A DNA stretch of 64,000 nucleotides, from contig JAUZTG010000029.1 in assembly GCA_030734395.1 (NCBI GenBank), positions 5,952,001 through 6,016,000 of the forward strand, read 5' to 3'. The first letter of the stretch is position 1. The number at the start of each line of letters is the position of its first letter. The translations under genes were made by a program, and so were the position numbers. Positions 45,103 to 55,662 of the stretch are shown here, piece by piece. Origin of the DNA: Sarocladium kiliense. Taxonomy: Eukaryota > Ascomycota > Sordariomycetes > Hypocreales > Sarocladiaceae. The notes under the pieces are model-generated. The model worked only from the letters and a program-made list of their open reading frames with translations. It did not search any database and was not told where the DNA came from.

Positions 45103-45889
45103 TCAAAACATCATGTCCTCTGAAAACTGCATTGCGTCCGAATGATCTGACTGTGATGCAGCGTGTGGTGGTTGTGCTGATTCCTCGGGTATGAAATCCG
45201 CCAATACGTCGTCGTATTCGTCGTCGGAGAAGCTGGGTGACTTTGGACGTTGTGATGTTGGTACATCCTGCTCGTAGGAAGCCAGCATGGCCTCGAGGTC
45301 ATCGTCTGGCGGTCCATCATCCATCACCATGTCATCTCCTATTTCTTGTGTCATTGGTTCGTCACCATACGCCATCGCGTCTTCGAGGTCTGCGTCGGTG
45401 ATTGAAGGCGCGTCACGCGCCAAATGATCCCTGTCCGCAAGCCAGTTCGTCTTCAGGAACTATACGGGATTAGCTGTGACCCGACGCGTCCAGTGCCTCA
45501 ACCGGTATACTTACGTGTCCCTCAATATCCCTCCGCTGCCACGCCTTGTCCTCCGCCTTCCTCCTCACACTCTGAAGGAAGTTCGTCCGCCTTGCCTCTT
45601 GCGCATCTTCACGCTTCCTCACCAGTGGGTTTGGTCGCGAAGGTCTTGAGGCGAACTTGAATTTGGGTGGCTGCAGAGGCGATGACTGAGTCTGGCGTTG
45701 AAAGAGCGCGTTCCTGTCGAGGGGCGACAGAGGAGATGTGGCGCGGATTGGGGAGGATGAGAGTGGTGATGAGACGGCGGGGCGAGTATCCCAAGGCACT
45801 GTTGATGATGCTGCGCCGAAGATTGGCGCGGGAGCGAAAGAGAGCATGGTGTCGGCCTTGGGTTTGCCTTGTTCTTGCGGTGTTTGCAT
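45103..45889 (-). CDS. Conserved fungal hypothetical protein
   Basis: Two exons, 45889-45515 and 45459-45103, with a 55-bp intron (GTAAGT); 243 residues, or 229 if the second Met (MLSFAPAPIF, 45847) is used. The N-terminal half is Ser/Pro-rich, with NALFQRQTQSSPLQPPKFKF and FASRPSRPNPLVRKREDAQE, then a basic helical stretch RRTNFLQSVRRKAEDKAWQ. The C-terminal half is acidic (DGPPDDDLEAMLASYEQD and SFSDDEYDDVLADFIPEES). This layout, a basic R/K helix followed by an acidic tail, suggests a nuclear protein with peptide-like interaction motifs, but I do not recognise a named domain. It is divergent from the ABC1 kinase gene. Confidence 0.75.
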
Positions 45890-46446
45890 AAATATGATTT
45901 GGATTTGAGCGACCGCCCTAAGAGTTGGGAGTAGAGAAGAGGTCGGTCGTAATTAAAGATGGGTGTTGAATAGTTGAGCGTGGCAAGAGTAGAGACTGAG
46001 ACAATCATTAACGCGACCTCGACTCGTAGTCGCGCTATCACGTGTGGGCTGCACTAACAGTGCTAAACACAACCCACGACAGCGCGGCGCCAGTGTGGCG
46101 GTTCAGGGTCGTCAAAATGTGGCTGTCATGCTCACCGTTTGTGGCGCTCCGTTCTCGCCCTGGACCGTTTCTTGCCGAGCCGGACAGTCTCGGCTTCCTT
46201 TGCCCCAGTGCGCAGCGGCGAGTCGCCCCTACAAAATTTCTAGACGGCGGTGGACGCATGTGAGGAACCCACTGACGACGACATGGACGATTCTTTTACC
46301 GCGTCCCGGCCCCTTCTCTAACGTCGAACCACCCTCTTCTAGCCAAATATCCAACTCCGAAATATGCGACATCCCAGCCTTGCGTAAACCGAGTGCACGA
46401 CGAGAAGGAAGGGAACGTGAGGTCGACTTAGATACAGCTGACCCAG
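45890..46446. promoter_or_regulatory. Divergent promoter, hypothetical protein / ABC1 kinase
   Basis: 557 bp. Several overlapping open frames, none with motifs. No TATA box evident. Confidence 0.45.
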
Positions 46447-48364
46447 ATGAGCACACTCAGGGTATCCGCTGTCGCCTCCCGCATCAGCGCTGCACGACCA
46501 TGGACCTGCTCGACATGCCGAACGCAATTGCGCCGAATTAACAAAGCCGAACCCCTTTTCCGACCAAGAACCTTCTTCTCTTCAGGGAGATTCTCCTCGG
46601 GGAGAACACAACAGAGCAGGAAGACTGGGTCTCAACAGGGCCAGGGGAGGATCCTCCTGCTTGCATCAGGTGGTGTAGTCGCCAGCGCTGGCGCCACCCT
46701 GTTGGCTTTCGGCGATGATATCAAGACCAGTTATGAGGCTACCGAACGTGCCGGTCGTGTAGCGGCCACGCTAGGTATCTGCATTAATGAGTATGTACTC
46801 CGTCGGGTCGTCGCGGGGCGTGTTACTGACTATGCTCTGGTAGCTATCGAACGACATTAAACGCCCGCGAGACCACTGAGGATGCCGACGAGAAGGACAC
46901 AATGCTCAAGGCATGCCATAAGCGATGCGCAGAGCGCACGCTGAAGGTTTTGGAGAAAAACGGCGGCATCTTTATCAAGCTGGGACAACATTTGGTACGG
47001 AGCCCTGTTCTATCCGATACAGAAACGGTGCTAACACGGCACAGAGTGCCATGAACTATCTTCTGCCATCCGAATGGACGACCACTTTCACACCTCTCCA
47101 GGACAAGTGTCCCGTATCGTCGTTCCAGTCGATCGAGGAGATGTTCATCAAAGACACCGGTCACTCATTGTGGGATTACTTCTCTGAATTCTCAGAGGAG
47201 CCGATTGGTGCCGCTTCATTAGCCCAGGTTCACCTGGCTACCATCAGAGAAACAGGTCAAAAGGTTGCTGTCAAGGTTCAGCATCCTGAACTTCAGGCCT
47301 GGGCACCCCTTGATTTGGCACTTACAAGATATACTTTCTCGACGTTGAAGCGTTTCTTCCCAGAGTATGATCTTGAGTGGCTATCTTCTGAGATGGACGT
47401 TTCTCTGCCCAAGGAACTGGACTTTCAGGAGGAGGCCAAGAACGCAAAGCGCATGAAGGAGCACTTTGCGAAGCTTCCTGAATTCCCGCTCGTGATCCCC
47501 GAAGTGCTGTGGGCAAAGCAGCGCATCCTTGTCATGGCTTGCGAGTCAGGAAGGCGTCCCGACGACCTCGAGTATCTGGACAGCAATGGAATCGACCGAG
47601 ACGAGGTCTCTGCCACTCTTGCAAGGATATTCAACGAGATGATTTTTGGAAACGACGCGCCACTACATTGCGATCCCCATGGAGGCAACCTCGCCATTCG
47701 CAGGAACGACTCGCGGCGTGGTGGCCTCGGCGGTGGACCCAACTTCGAAATCATTCTGTACGATCACGGACTGTACCGCGATATCCCCGTTCCTCTGCGC
47801 CGGTCGTACGCCAAGATGTGGCTCGCCGTTATCGATGGAGACATGGAACGCATGAAGAAGCACGCACATGATGTCGCTGGGATTACCGATGAAGACTTCC
47901 CTCTTTTCGCATCCGCTATTACAGGACGAGACTATAGCATCGTCAGCCAAGAGGGATCGATACTGAAGACCCGCAGCGCAGACGAAGAGCAACACATGAG
48001 CGGTGCACTGCAAGAGGGTCTAATTGTCGACCTTGTCCAACTTCTCAGCCGCGTCCCGCGTATTATTCTTCTCATTCTCAAGACCAACGATCTCACGCGC
48101 AGTCTTGACGAGAATCTGCACACGCGACAAGGCCCAATCCGAAGCTTTATGATTCTGGCAAGATATTGCGCAAGGACGGTGTTTTATGAGCAGCTCGAGG
48201 AGATTGAAGCCCGTGGCTCACTATACTGGCCGCCGAATGCCTTGAGGGTGTTTGCGGCATGGCTTGGATATGTTCGTGTAGAAATCAAGCTGGAGGCCTT
48301 TGAGCTCTGGCTAGCAACGAAGAGGATGTTGGGGCTGAAGAGTGTGGCTGGTGGTGTACTTTAA
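46447..48364 (+). CDS. ABC1/ADCK-family mitochondrial atypical kinase (Mcp2/Cqd2-like)
   Basis: Three exons: 46447-46790, 46844-46994 and 47045-48364; 604 residues. The N-terminus is Arg/Ser-rich (STLRVSAVASRISAARPWTC), a mitochondrial presequence, followed by a hydrophobic stretch (ILLLASGGVVASAGATLLAF). The KxGQ motif of the family is in NGGIFIKLGQHLSAMNYLLP, next to PIGAASLAQVHLA and KVAVKVQHPELQAW (Ala-rich nucleotide loop and Lys). Asp/His residues LHCDPHGGNLAI and ILYDHGLYRDIPVPLR form the catalytic segment. The sequence matches the branch of human ADCK1/ADCK5 and yeast Mcp2, linked to coenzyme Q and lipid homeostasis in the inner membrane. The exon 1-2 junction restores ICINDYRTTLNARETTEDAD. 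Confidence 0.9.
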
Positions 48365-48680
48365 GTGGAGATGGTTATAGACGGTACATAAAGCATTAGA
48401 GCAAGCAATTCAAGCACATAACGTATTGAACTTCAACGAAGCACGCGATTTCAATGGAAATTCCTTTTAACTTCGATGCGAGAGTCTCGAAAAGCCACAG
48501 TCGTGCCCAACCGCCCCGCAGGGGTCCTCCCCCACGATTGCTCCTTATCGCTTATCGCAAGGCAAGGACCATCAAAATTTCCTGTCTCTTGCTAAACCTT
48601 CCACTTCCCGCCAGCGAAACACCACAGACGAGCCGACCGATCAATTTCTCGAAAGATTTTGCGGTCAATCAATTCCCAAA
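48365..48680. other. Intergenic, promoter of NOP13
   Basis: 316 bp. No feature beyond a CT-rich leader upstream of the start. Confidence 0.5.
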
Positions 48681-49880
48681 ATGGCGACAAAAGATAAACC
48701 AGTGAAGGAGAAGTCGAAGAAGAAGCGATCCGCCGAAGACGATGTTGTCAAGGCGGAAGAGCCTGCCGTCGAGTCTCCTACTGCGCCTGCAGTAGAGCCA
48801 GCATCTCCGGCCGTCAAGCGCAAGGCTGAGCTGGAAGAACTTGAGGTCAATCTCGAAGCACCAGAGCCACCTTCGAAGCGTGCACGCAGAGCGCTCAAGA
48901 AAGGCAAATCTCTGCCCACGAAGGCCGCCAGCGACGACGAGAATGATGACGAAGACGAGGAGGGAGGCAAGAAGGGCAAGGAGAGGTCAGAGCATGGTGT
49001 CTGGATTGGCAACTTGCCGTTCCTTGTGTCTGTATCTGGATTGAAGAAGTGGCTTGTGGATAATTCGGGCGGTGCCATCGCTGAGGAAGCCATCACAAGA
49101 GTCAAGATCCCTAAGAAGAAGGAGCCCGGACGACCCAAGGATTCGAATATCGCCGCGCCGAACAAGGGTTTCGCGTATGTCGACTTTGTGGATCTCTCAT
49201 CAAAGGTCGCTGCTGTGGCGCTTTCTGAGGCAGAGCTTGGTGGACGTAAGCTCCTGATCAAGGACTCTACTTCGTTCGAGGGCCGGCCTAAGAAGGAGCC
49301 TGAGCCGGAAACTACAGCCGCAGAGGATGCGGAAAAGAAAGATGCGAGTCGCAAGATTTTCGTGGGCAACATGGGATTCAAGACTACGGAGGATGATCTC
49401 AGGCGCAACTTCGAGAAGTGCGGTGAGATCGAGTGGGTCAAACTCGCAACTTTCGAGGATTCTGGGAAGTGCAAGGGTTATGGTTGGGTTCGTTTCAAGG
49501 AGCCTGAAGGCGCGGCATGGGCTGTCAAGGGCTTCGTGAAGATCAAGGAGGAGATCGAGACCGAGGAAGACTTCAACAGCGATGCTGGCAGTGACGCAGG
49601 TCAGGAGAAGAAGTTCAAGACACGTAAGTGGTGGGTCAACCGGCTCATGGGCCGTGAGTTGAAGATCGAGCTGGCGGAGGATGACCAGACGAGGTATAAG
49701 AAGCGGTTTGGTAGAGATGCAGGAAAGAAGGGAGAGAAGCCGGAGGAGAGGGAGAAGAGGAATGGAGGGGACAGGCCGCCGAGGAGGGAGAAGCCGAGGG
49801 GTGATGCGACAAGTATGGATGTTGCGAGACTTAAGGGTACGGTTGTGGAACATACGGGATCCAAGGTTACGTTTGATTAA
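48681..49880 (+). CDS. NOP13: Nucleolar RNA-binding protein Nop13 (two RRMs)
   Basis: A single exon, 399 residues. The N-terminus is Lys/Glu/Ala-rich with NLS-like clusters (KEKSKKKRSAEDD, PSKRARRALKKGK) and an acidic stretch. RRM1: HGVWIGNLPFLVSVSGLKKW, with RNP1-like NKGFAYVDFVD. RRM2: RKIFVGNMGFKTTEDDLRRN with RNP1 GYGWVRFKE. The second RRM is interrupted by an acidic insert (EEIETEEDFNSDAGSDAGQE). The C-terminus is Lys/Arg/Gly-rich (KKRFGRDAGKKGEKPEERE). Nop13 associates with 90S pre-ribosomes in yeast. The gene lies tail to tail with the 648-residue gene, 175 bp apart. Confidence 0.88.
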   Translation: MATKDKPVKEKSKKKRSAEDDVVKAEEPAVESPTAPAVEPASPAVKRKAELEELEVNLEAPEPPSKRARRALKKGKSLPTKAASDDENDDEDEEGGKKGKERSEHGVWIGNLPFLVSVSGLKKWLVDNSGGAIAEEAITRVKIPKKKEPGRPKDSNIAAPNKGFAYVDFVDLSSKVAAVALSEAELGGRKLLIKDSTSFEGRPKKEPEPETTAAEDAEKKDASRKIFVGNMGFKTTEDDLRRNFEKCGEIEWVKLATFEDSGKCKGYGWVRFKEPEGAAWAVKGFVKIKEEIETEEDFNSDAGSDAGQEKKFKTRKWWVNRLMGRELKIELAEDDQTRYKKRFGRDAGKKGEKPEEREKRNGGDRPPRREKPRGDATSMDVARLKGTVVEHTGSKVTFD

Positions 49881-50055
49881 TGTAGCGAATAATGACTACG
49901 GCGTTCATGGTTTGGCTCAAAAGTCTGATAAGAAGCGAAAGATTTTGTTCATGTATTACACAAATAGAAAGGACCTCGAAACGAACGTTCAAGTCGTAAG
50001 TAAGAAACAGGGTCATGAACCTCATAATCCTCCATCATCACAGTAGTCATCATCG

Positions 50056-52002
50056 TTAAGCCCTGCTGAACATCAATGGCACCATCACACTCCCTGTCTC
50101 CAAACCTCTCCTATCCTCAAGTACAACATCCGCTGCACAGTATCCACCACCACCTAAGAACTCTCTGCTCGTCATCAACCGACAAGCTGCCACGGCCTCA
50201 GCTGTGACCTTGTGCTTTCTTCCGCTGCCACCGAATTCACGGCCAAGCTTCGAGAGCACCGCTTCTTTGGCCTTTTGCAGCGCACTGGTTCGCGCCGCAG
50301 GATCTTCTGCCATGAGACGGTGGGACTCTTCTTGCTGGAGGTTGCGTTGCACATTGGAGATACCGTCGAGCTTGGTTGAGGATGGCGCATGCTTGCTTAC
50401 TGGATCGTAGACGGTGGGTTGAAGAAGGATAGGGTGAAGGTCAGGTTTGCGAACAGGTACGGTGATGGATGGGAGAGGTGTTGGGGTCGAAGGGCGGAGG
50501 ATCTCGAAGGAGCTCTTGAGTTGCGGCTTTGAGGGTTTGCGACAGTGAGAGGAGGCTGGCGATGGCGGTGCAGCGGGTGCTTCGTCCTCCTCCCGACGGT
50601 GCCTCCTGCGACGCCGTCTCTTCTTCTTGAGCTTCGTCGTGAAGCTCATGCTCGCCTCTCTCGCTGCCAGGATGTCCTCTGACAGCCCCTCGATCACCTC
50701 CCTATCCTCGTCACTGAAGCCGAAGCCTCCCAGATCAACATCCAACAACTCCCGACTTGCAGCTGCGACTGCGGCACTGGGACTCGGCAGACTCTCTGCA
50801 CTTGAGATCGTGGCGAAGCTGCATTCCGAAGCGGCTGTGAGGCTGCTTCTTGACCAAGAGTCATCTCGGTCAAGCGGTGCAAGAGCATCTTCCCAGTTGC
50901 CGTTGTTGAGGAGCACGACATTCTCGAAGTCAAACTCCTTGACAGTTTTACTGTGCGATGAGATGAGGTCCTTCAGCTGCGGTGCGTTCATAGTCGCGTT
51001 CCGAATCTGCAGATATCGCAGCTTGGGGAAATGCATGGGCGCCCGACACGGTGGGCTAGGTAGTGGTGACATTGGCGAGGTGACCTCCGCAAACAGCTTC
51101 CTTGAGCTTCTAGGAGGTGAGAAGAGAGGGTCGGCACATAATGCAACGGGGCAAGGGCCCTTACGGCCGACCCAAGTAAAGGCGAACTTCTCCAAGTTCG
51201 GGGAGAAGGTTCGAATATAGTCATCAATGACCTTGAGATGGTCAAGTCCTGGTGACGAGCCGTAAAAGTCCCATGCTTCGACAGAGATGTGTAGCTTCTT
51301 GATTTGTTTCCATCTGCGGCCTGCAGAAGGCACAGCGCCGATGCCGTTGACATGACGGAGGTAGTTGAAAGCACCAGGGTGCACGGAAGAAAGGGAGAGC
51401 TTGTTGAGGTTTGTGAGAGGGGCACGCTCAAGTGCAATGCGCATGCTGATGAGGGCGTAGTCGACGATGTCACGCCTGTATCGCTCTGAGGGGTCTTGGC
51501 CTGGACATCTGATAGTCATGTGACGCATGTTGGGGAGCATCTTCATTGCGTGGATGAAGCTTGGGACATTTGTCGCAGCATGGAACAGAGGCGGGTACTG
51601 ATCCGTAAGGATCTGCTGAAGCTCTGAGTTTGCGTACTTCGGTCTCGTAAGTGCCGAGCCCATGCTTGTATGCGGCGTGTATCGGAAGTTGATCTCGTGC
51701 CCAGTCAAGGGGTGGATCAGAGGAGGAAGAAAAGTGGCCTCGTTATGAGGGAAGCAGAAAGTGAGATGCTCGACATGTTGGCCGATACGGGAGAGGGCCG
51801 CAACTCGAGAAGGACGTGTGAAAGTAGAAGAAGAGAAGGTTACATGAATGCGAGTGAAGAGGTGTTTGGTGAGGAGGTTGCAGAAGGCGGATGAGGAGGC
51901 GCGGAGAGAAGTGAGGTCTTCTGTGTCGAGGTGAGGGAGGAGGTGGTATTTGATGTTGTCACTTCTCAAAAGGGCGATGAGAAATTGCTCGGAGGAGGCC
52001 AT
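50056..52002 (-). CDS. Large hypothetical protein, N-terminal F-box-like helix and leucine-rich region
   Basis: A single exon, 648 residues. The start MASSEQFLIALLRSDNIKYH leads into HLLPHLDTEDLTSLRASSSA, which resembles an F-box helix pair although the LPxE motif is not classical. A leucine-rich region follows with repeated strand-like segments (RWKQIKKLHISVEAWDFYG, NLEKFAFTWVGRKGPC, FPKLRYLQIRNATMNAPQLK). The last third is disordered with an Arg/Lys block (KKKRRRRRRHRREEDEAP) and Ser/Pro tracts; the end is GGYCAADVVLEDRRGLETGS. The family appears to be lineage-specific and unnamed. A Skp1-binding adaptor role is possible but not shown. It faces NOP13 tail to tail. Confidence 0.7.
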   Translation of the reverse strand: MASSEQFLIALLRSDNIKYHLLPHLDTEDLTSLRASSSAFCNLLTKHLFTRIHVTFSSSTFTRPSRVAALSRIGQHVEHLTFCFPHNEATFLPPLIHPLTGHEINFRYTPHTSMGSALTRPKYANSELQQILTDQYPPLFHAATNVPSFIHAMKMLPNMRHMTIRCPGQDPSERYRRDIVDYALISMRIALERAPLTNLNKLSLSSVHPGAFNYLRHVNGIGAVPSAGRRWKQIKKLHISVEAWDFYGSSPGLDHLKVIDDYIRTFSPNLEKFAFTWVGRKGPCPVALCADPLFSPPRSSRKLFAEVTSPMSPLPSPPCRAPMHFPKLRYLQIRNATMNAPQLKDLISSHSKTVKEFDFENVVLLNNGNWEDALAPLDRDDSWSRSSLTAASECSFATISSAESLPSPSAAVAAASRELLDVDLGGFGFSDEDREVIEGLSEDILAAREASMSFTTKLKKKRRRRRRHRREEDEAPAAPPSPASSHCRKPSKPQLKSSFEILRPSTPTPLPSITVPVRKPDLHPILLQPTVYDPVSKHAPSSTKLDGISNVQRNLQQEESHRLMAEDPAARTSALQKAKEAVLSKLGREFGGSGRKHKVTAEAVAACRLMTSREFLGGGGYCAADVVLEDRRGLETGSVMVPLMFSRA

Positions 52003-53676
52003 AGCTTTCTCATGGGGGGCTTGTAAGTGGCCGTTTGCTGGAAGAGGTGAAATCTAAGGCGGAGTGGTTGCGGACTGTATGCAATTTCTGGGGTGAGATG
52101 ATGGTAAGTATGTTGCTGAGATTGTTGCTGAAAGCTGTGGGTGATAGTGAGTGTTGTTTGGGATGTGTAGAGAGATTGTGATATGGTGACTTAGAGCCTT
52201 GGAATAAGGTATAAGGTTGACTTGAGTAGTGTATAGCTTCTTTGGGAGTCAAGTTCAGGAACAGTCAAAGGTCTCAAAATCAGGCCGCAAGGAAACGAAA
52301 CAAGAGTCCGTCCGAACCCGGTATATATCCCCTAGTCCTATCCCTCATGACTGATCTACTATGCCCTTGTCTTCCTCTCTCCTCTTTCCCACTATATTCG
52401 CTGTGATTCTGCATCTCCCCGCCCCAGCCTCCCGTCGCTCCTCTACTTGCATGAGTCAAAAAGGACCAACTACTGCAAGGCACGCCCTCCTGCATCTCGC
52501 GCAACACCTTCACCGCGTCTCACACGAGACGACAGGCTCTCAGTGGTCCAACGCGGGGGAAGAGTATCCCACGCTAGGCGGAGGAGTGGGTTTCTGCAGA
52601 TGCATGTTCCGTCTCGTGGTCCGGACGTCGAGGGCCAGTCGGACGCGGTGTGGCAGGTGGATCCGGGACTCGGCGATCGGGGCGGGAAGGTCGTCGATTG
52701 GGTCTGAGGCGCGGGAGCTGCCACAGGGGTGATTTGGACCAATCAGGGCTTGGAGAATTTGTGTGGCTAGACACGTTCAGACGCGGGAGACGCGGGCTGC
52801 CACACGCGACGAGCCGCGTCGATCTTCCTCGAAAGTGTCCCTCTGCCACACAAGAGCATCTACCCTATTGACCTGGGGATAGATATAATGCAGGATCTTC
52901 CCTCAAATCGCGGGATCTAAAAGAGATTTCAAGAGTGGCGATACAAAATACGCGTACTAAGATGTGGAAAACTTCAATTACTTAATTCTTCGCCTGTCGT
53001 AGATTGGGAGCGCCAGCGCGTCTTTTCGCAATACGGCTTCCATCTCTACGTGACATTCTCACTCTCGTCCATCCACAAGTTCTTGACAAGGCGTTTTCGT
53101 TGGCAGACTATGCTTAAACCACACATAAACAACCTCCTGTCCATCGAAGAGGCCCCTCAGGCGTCCCTCAGCTCCATGTCGAATCCTCGGTGGCTCCACC
53201 TTTGATCTACGAAACATCCGACTTGCGTTGAAACGTCCAGCCAACCAGCACACGCGCTGTGTTTGGTTGCCTCCTTCGCTGTTATGTAGCACATTGACAT
53301 GTCCAACAACCTATCACCTATCATTCACCACTGAAGCCGTGTATTGGCATGAGCTTGACACAAGGGTTGTCACCAAAGATCCTCCCGAAGAGCCCTCCGG
53401 GACAAGGTATCAACATGTTCTAAACCAGCATCTGACAACTTGGTGTGTATGCAAATGAGCCACGTAAACTCGGCTGTGTCTATGCCTTCTATCTGGGTAT
53501 CCATATGCTTCAAGCGAAATATGCATCCTGCCGTAGCCGAACATCGGCGTACCGAGCCATCTCTTCGCGGTCTGTGTTACACTACTTTTCGCCTCACCAG
53601 GCGAAAGCCAATAGTACAGTCTCCCATGCCCCCGTCATTCAACACAGCCTCCCGTCCAAGGATCAGCAAAGCCCTA
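52003..53676. other. Intergenic, 1.7 kb
   Basis: Contains the promoter of the 648-residue gene and the 3' flank of the zinc-knuckle gene. Open frames here are short or antisense to the zinc-knuckle gene. I see no RNA gene or repeat. Confidence 0.5.
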
Positions 53677-55662
53677 TCACCTGCCCCTTCCCCTCCCTCG
53701 ACCGCGCCCACCACCTCCACCACCACCTCCTCCTCCTCCACCCCGCCTTGCATTTCGAGACCTGCCGCCCCTGTACGAGTCACCTCCACTACCACCTTGT
53801 CGCGACTGGCCACCCGAGCTCTGCTTGTGAGACGGGGGAGGGGGAACGTGATGGTACGTATTCTGTGGCGGCGGCCGCGCCGGCAAAGACGGTGGCGGAC
53901 CTTGAGGCCAACTATCGTGGCGTGATGCGCGTGATGCACCAGGGGGTGGGGGAGGTTGCCAGCTATATCCATCATAACGCGGTGGAGGTGGTCCTGGCGG
54001 CGGCGGTCCCGGAGGCAGAGGTGGAAGATTTGCCGGCCCGCGTCCTCGCGTGTTGCTTCCTCTAGAGTCGCTCGGCATCTGGATGTTACTCGACATACGG
54101 ATCTGACCGATGGAAGCGCGCCCCTTCGCTGGTGGCTGCCCGAGGAAGTCTGTCTCCGAGTCGCTGTCGTGGAACTGAATGTGCTGCGTCTTCGCGTGTC
54201 CACGAATCTTCATATCTGGGGCGCGAGTCTTAGGTGCTACCCCTGCCCGCGCGGCAGCGACGTCCTCTTCGATCGACTTGTCGGTCGCCTGCGCGTCCAC
54301 GTAGCGGTCGCGATTCCGTAGCGTCCACGTTGGATTCACCTCGTTGATCCGGATATTCTGACAGTCGCCCGAGTAATGCTCGCCCTCTATGCCACATGCT
54401 GAACAGCTCGGTGCTATGAACGCGACTGTGTGCAGCTTCTCCTGCTCAGGATGAAACGAGCGCCACGGCTCCGTACAGTCTTGCTCGAGGTGATCGTTTG
54501 CCGCGCAGAAGCTGCAAGCCAATCCTTCGTCCTTTGTCAAAGCCAGTTTCTCTGTGCAAGATTTTGAGGTGTGTCCAAGCTGGCGACACTTGTCGCATCG
54601 TGCGCGCGCCGGACACGCGAAATCCGCGTGATCCTTGTTGCTGCAGAACTGACAGCAAAGATACGGGCAGCTTGTTGCACTGTGCCCTGATCGTCCGCAG
54701 AGCAGGCATATTGAGCTCGGTTCACTGGCTGAGGGGAAGTATCTCTTTTGTTGACGGAGAGCCTCATCCCCTGTGGGGATTTTATCGTTTCCATTTGTCG
54801 TAACACTGGATGCTCCATTTGCACCAGGCGCTTGCCGAGTCGACGCTTTACTCGTGTCGATACTAGACAGTCCTATCGTAGGCTCGTATTCCTCCTCGCT
54901 TTCCGAGGGAATCGATATAGCATTGGGGTTGTTCCTAATTTGGGCTTCGGTACCGTTTGAGCCCGCGTCCCATCCACTTCGCACTTCCTTCAGAATCTGA
55001 GTCAGGCGACCGCCACTTTTGATCGCTCTGATACTCTTCTTCAAGGCTCTTGCGTTCTTGTTGCTGATGTGTTGACTGAGCGGGATCTGCGCAAGGAAGC
55101 AATCCCGGATTGTGTTAAGCTGCATCAGTTTCACATTGCTGCGGTTGCTGTTGATAAAATCACGACACCACGTCTCAGCCACTTCTTCTGGCGTCTGACC
55201 TGGGCCAAGCTTCGAGATCCCTGGAGTATGCCAGTCGACGGCCAAGGCCTTTTGTCTTTTGTTCTTCTTCTTGGAGGCCTTGCCTCCCTGTGACGAGGAC
55301 TCTGCTGCCACATGTTTCTCTGGTGATTCGAGTCTCCGCGACTGTGATCGCGTGACCCGCCTTGTGATGGAGGAATCAGCTGGCGTGTCCTCGGACATCT
55401 CGCCTTCCTCAGTGCTGTCTGTGTCGCCAACTTCCACGGATTCTTGAACGGCTTTCTGCCTCTTGGCGCCTTTGCGACGCGATAAAGACACGGCGTCAAC
55501 CCTGGAGCCTGGAGATTCGCTGCGACTCCGAGAAGAGCCTGAACTGGAGGTATCGTCGTCACTGTCGTCTTCTCGGGCCCTTTTGGTGCCTGACGAGTGG
55601 TGATCCCCGTCACTGCTGGAACCGATGCTAATGACAGAACCAGGATTATGTTCTGAAGCCAT
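53677..55662 (-). CDS. Zinc-knuckle RNA-binding protein (Air1/Air2-like, TRAMP complex)
   Basis: A single exon from ATG 55662; 661 residues. The frame is open upstream to 55785, but MASEHNPGSVISIGSSSDGD is the likeliest start. A long acidic/Ser-rich N-terminal part with basic blocks precedes a run of CCHC/CCHC-like knuckles: CLLCGRSGHSATSCPYLCCQ, CSNKDHADFACPARARCDKC, RQLGHTSKSC, CSFCAANDHLEQDC and CSACGIEGEHYSGDC, that is five, as in Air1/Air2. The C-terminal third is Pro/Arg/Gly-rich and ends in an uninterrupted Gly tract plus RGRGRGR. Air proteins bridge Trf4 and Mtr4 and present RNA for polyadenylation-assisted exosome decay. The extension is longer than in yeast Air proteins. Confidence 0.83.
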   Translation of the reverse strand: MASEHNPGSVISIGSSSDGDHHSSGTKRAREDDSDDDTSSSGSSRSRSESPGSRVDAVSLSRRKGAKRQKAVQESVEVGDTDSTEEGEMSEDTPADSSITRRVTRSQSRRLESPEKHVAAESSSQGGKASKKKNKRQKALAVDWHTPGISKLGPGQTPEEVAETWCRDFINSNRSNVKLMQLNTIRDCFLAQIPLSQHISNKNARALKKSIRAIKSGGRLTQILKEVRSGWDAGSNGTEAQIRNNPNAISIPSESEEEYEPTIGLSSIDTSKASTRQAPGANGASSVTTNGNDKIPTGDEALRQQKRYFPSASEPSSICLLCGRSGHSATSCPYLCCQFCSNKDHADFACPARARCDKCRQLGHTSKSCTEKLALTKDEGLACSFCAANDHLEQDCTEPWRSFHPEQEKLHTVAFIAPSCSACGIEGEHYSGDCQNIRINEVNPTWTLRNRDRYVDAQATDKSIEEDVAAARAGVAPKTRAPDMKIRGHAKTQHIQFHDSDSETDFLGQPPAKGRASIGQIRMSSNIQMPSDSRGSNTRGRGPANLPPLPPGPPPPGPPPPRYDGYSWQPPPPPGASRASRHDSWPQGPPPSLPARPPPQNTYHHVPPPPSHKQSSGGQSRQGGSGGDSYRGGRSRNARRGGGGGGGGGGGGRGRGRGRGR

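Noticed and set aside
53445..54065. Open frame of 206 codons on the plus strand
   Set aside because: Antisense to the Gly/Arg/Pro-rich end of the zinc-knuckle gene; composition is the mirror of that repeat.
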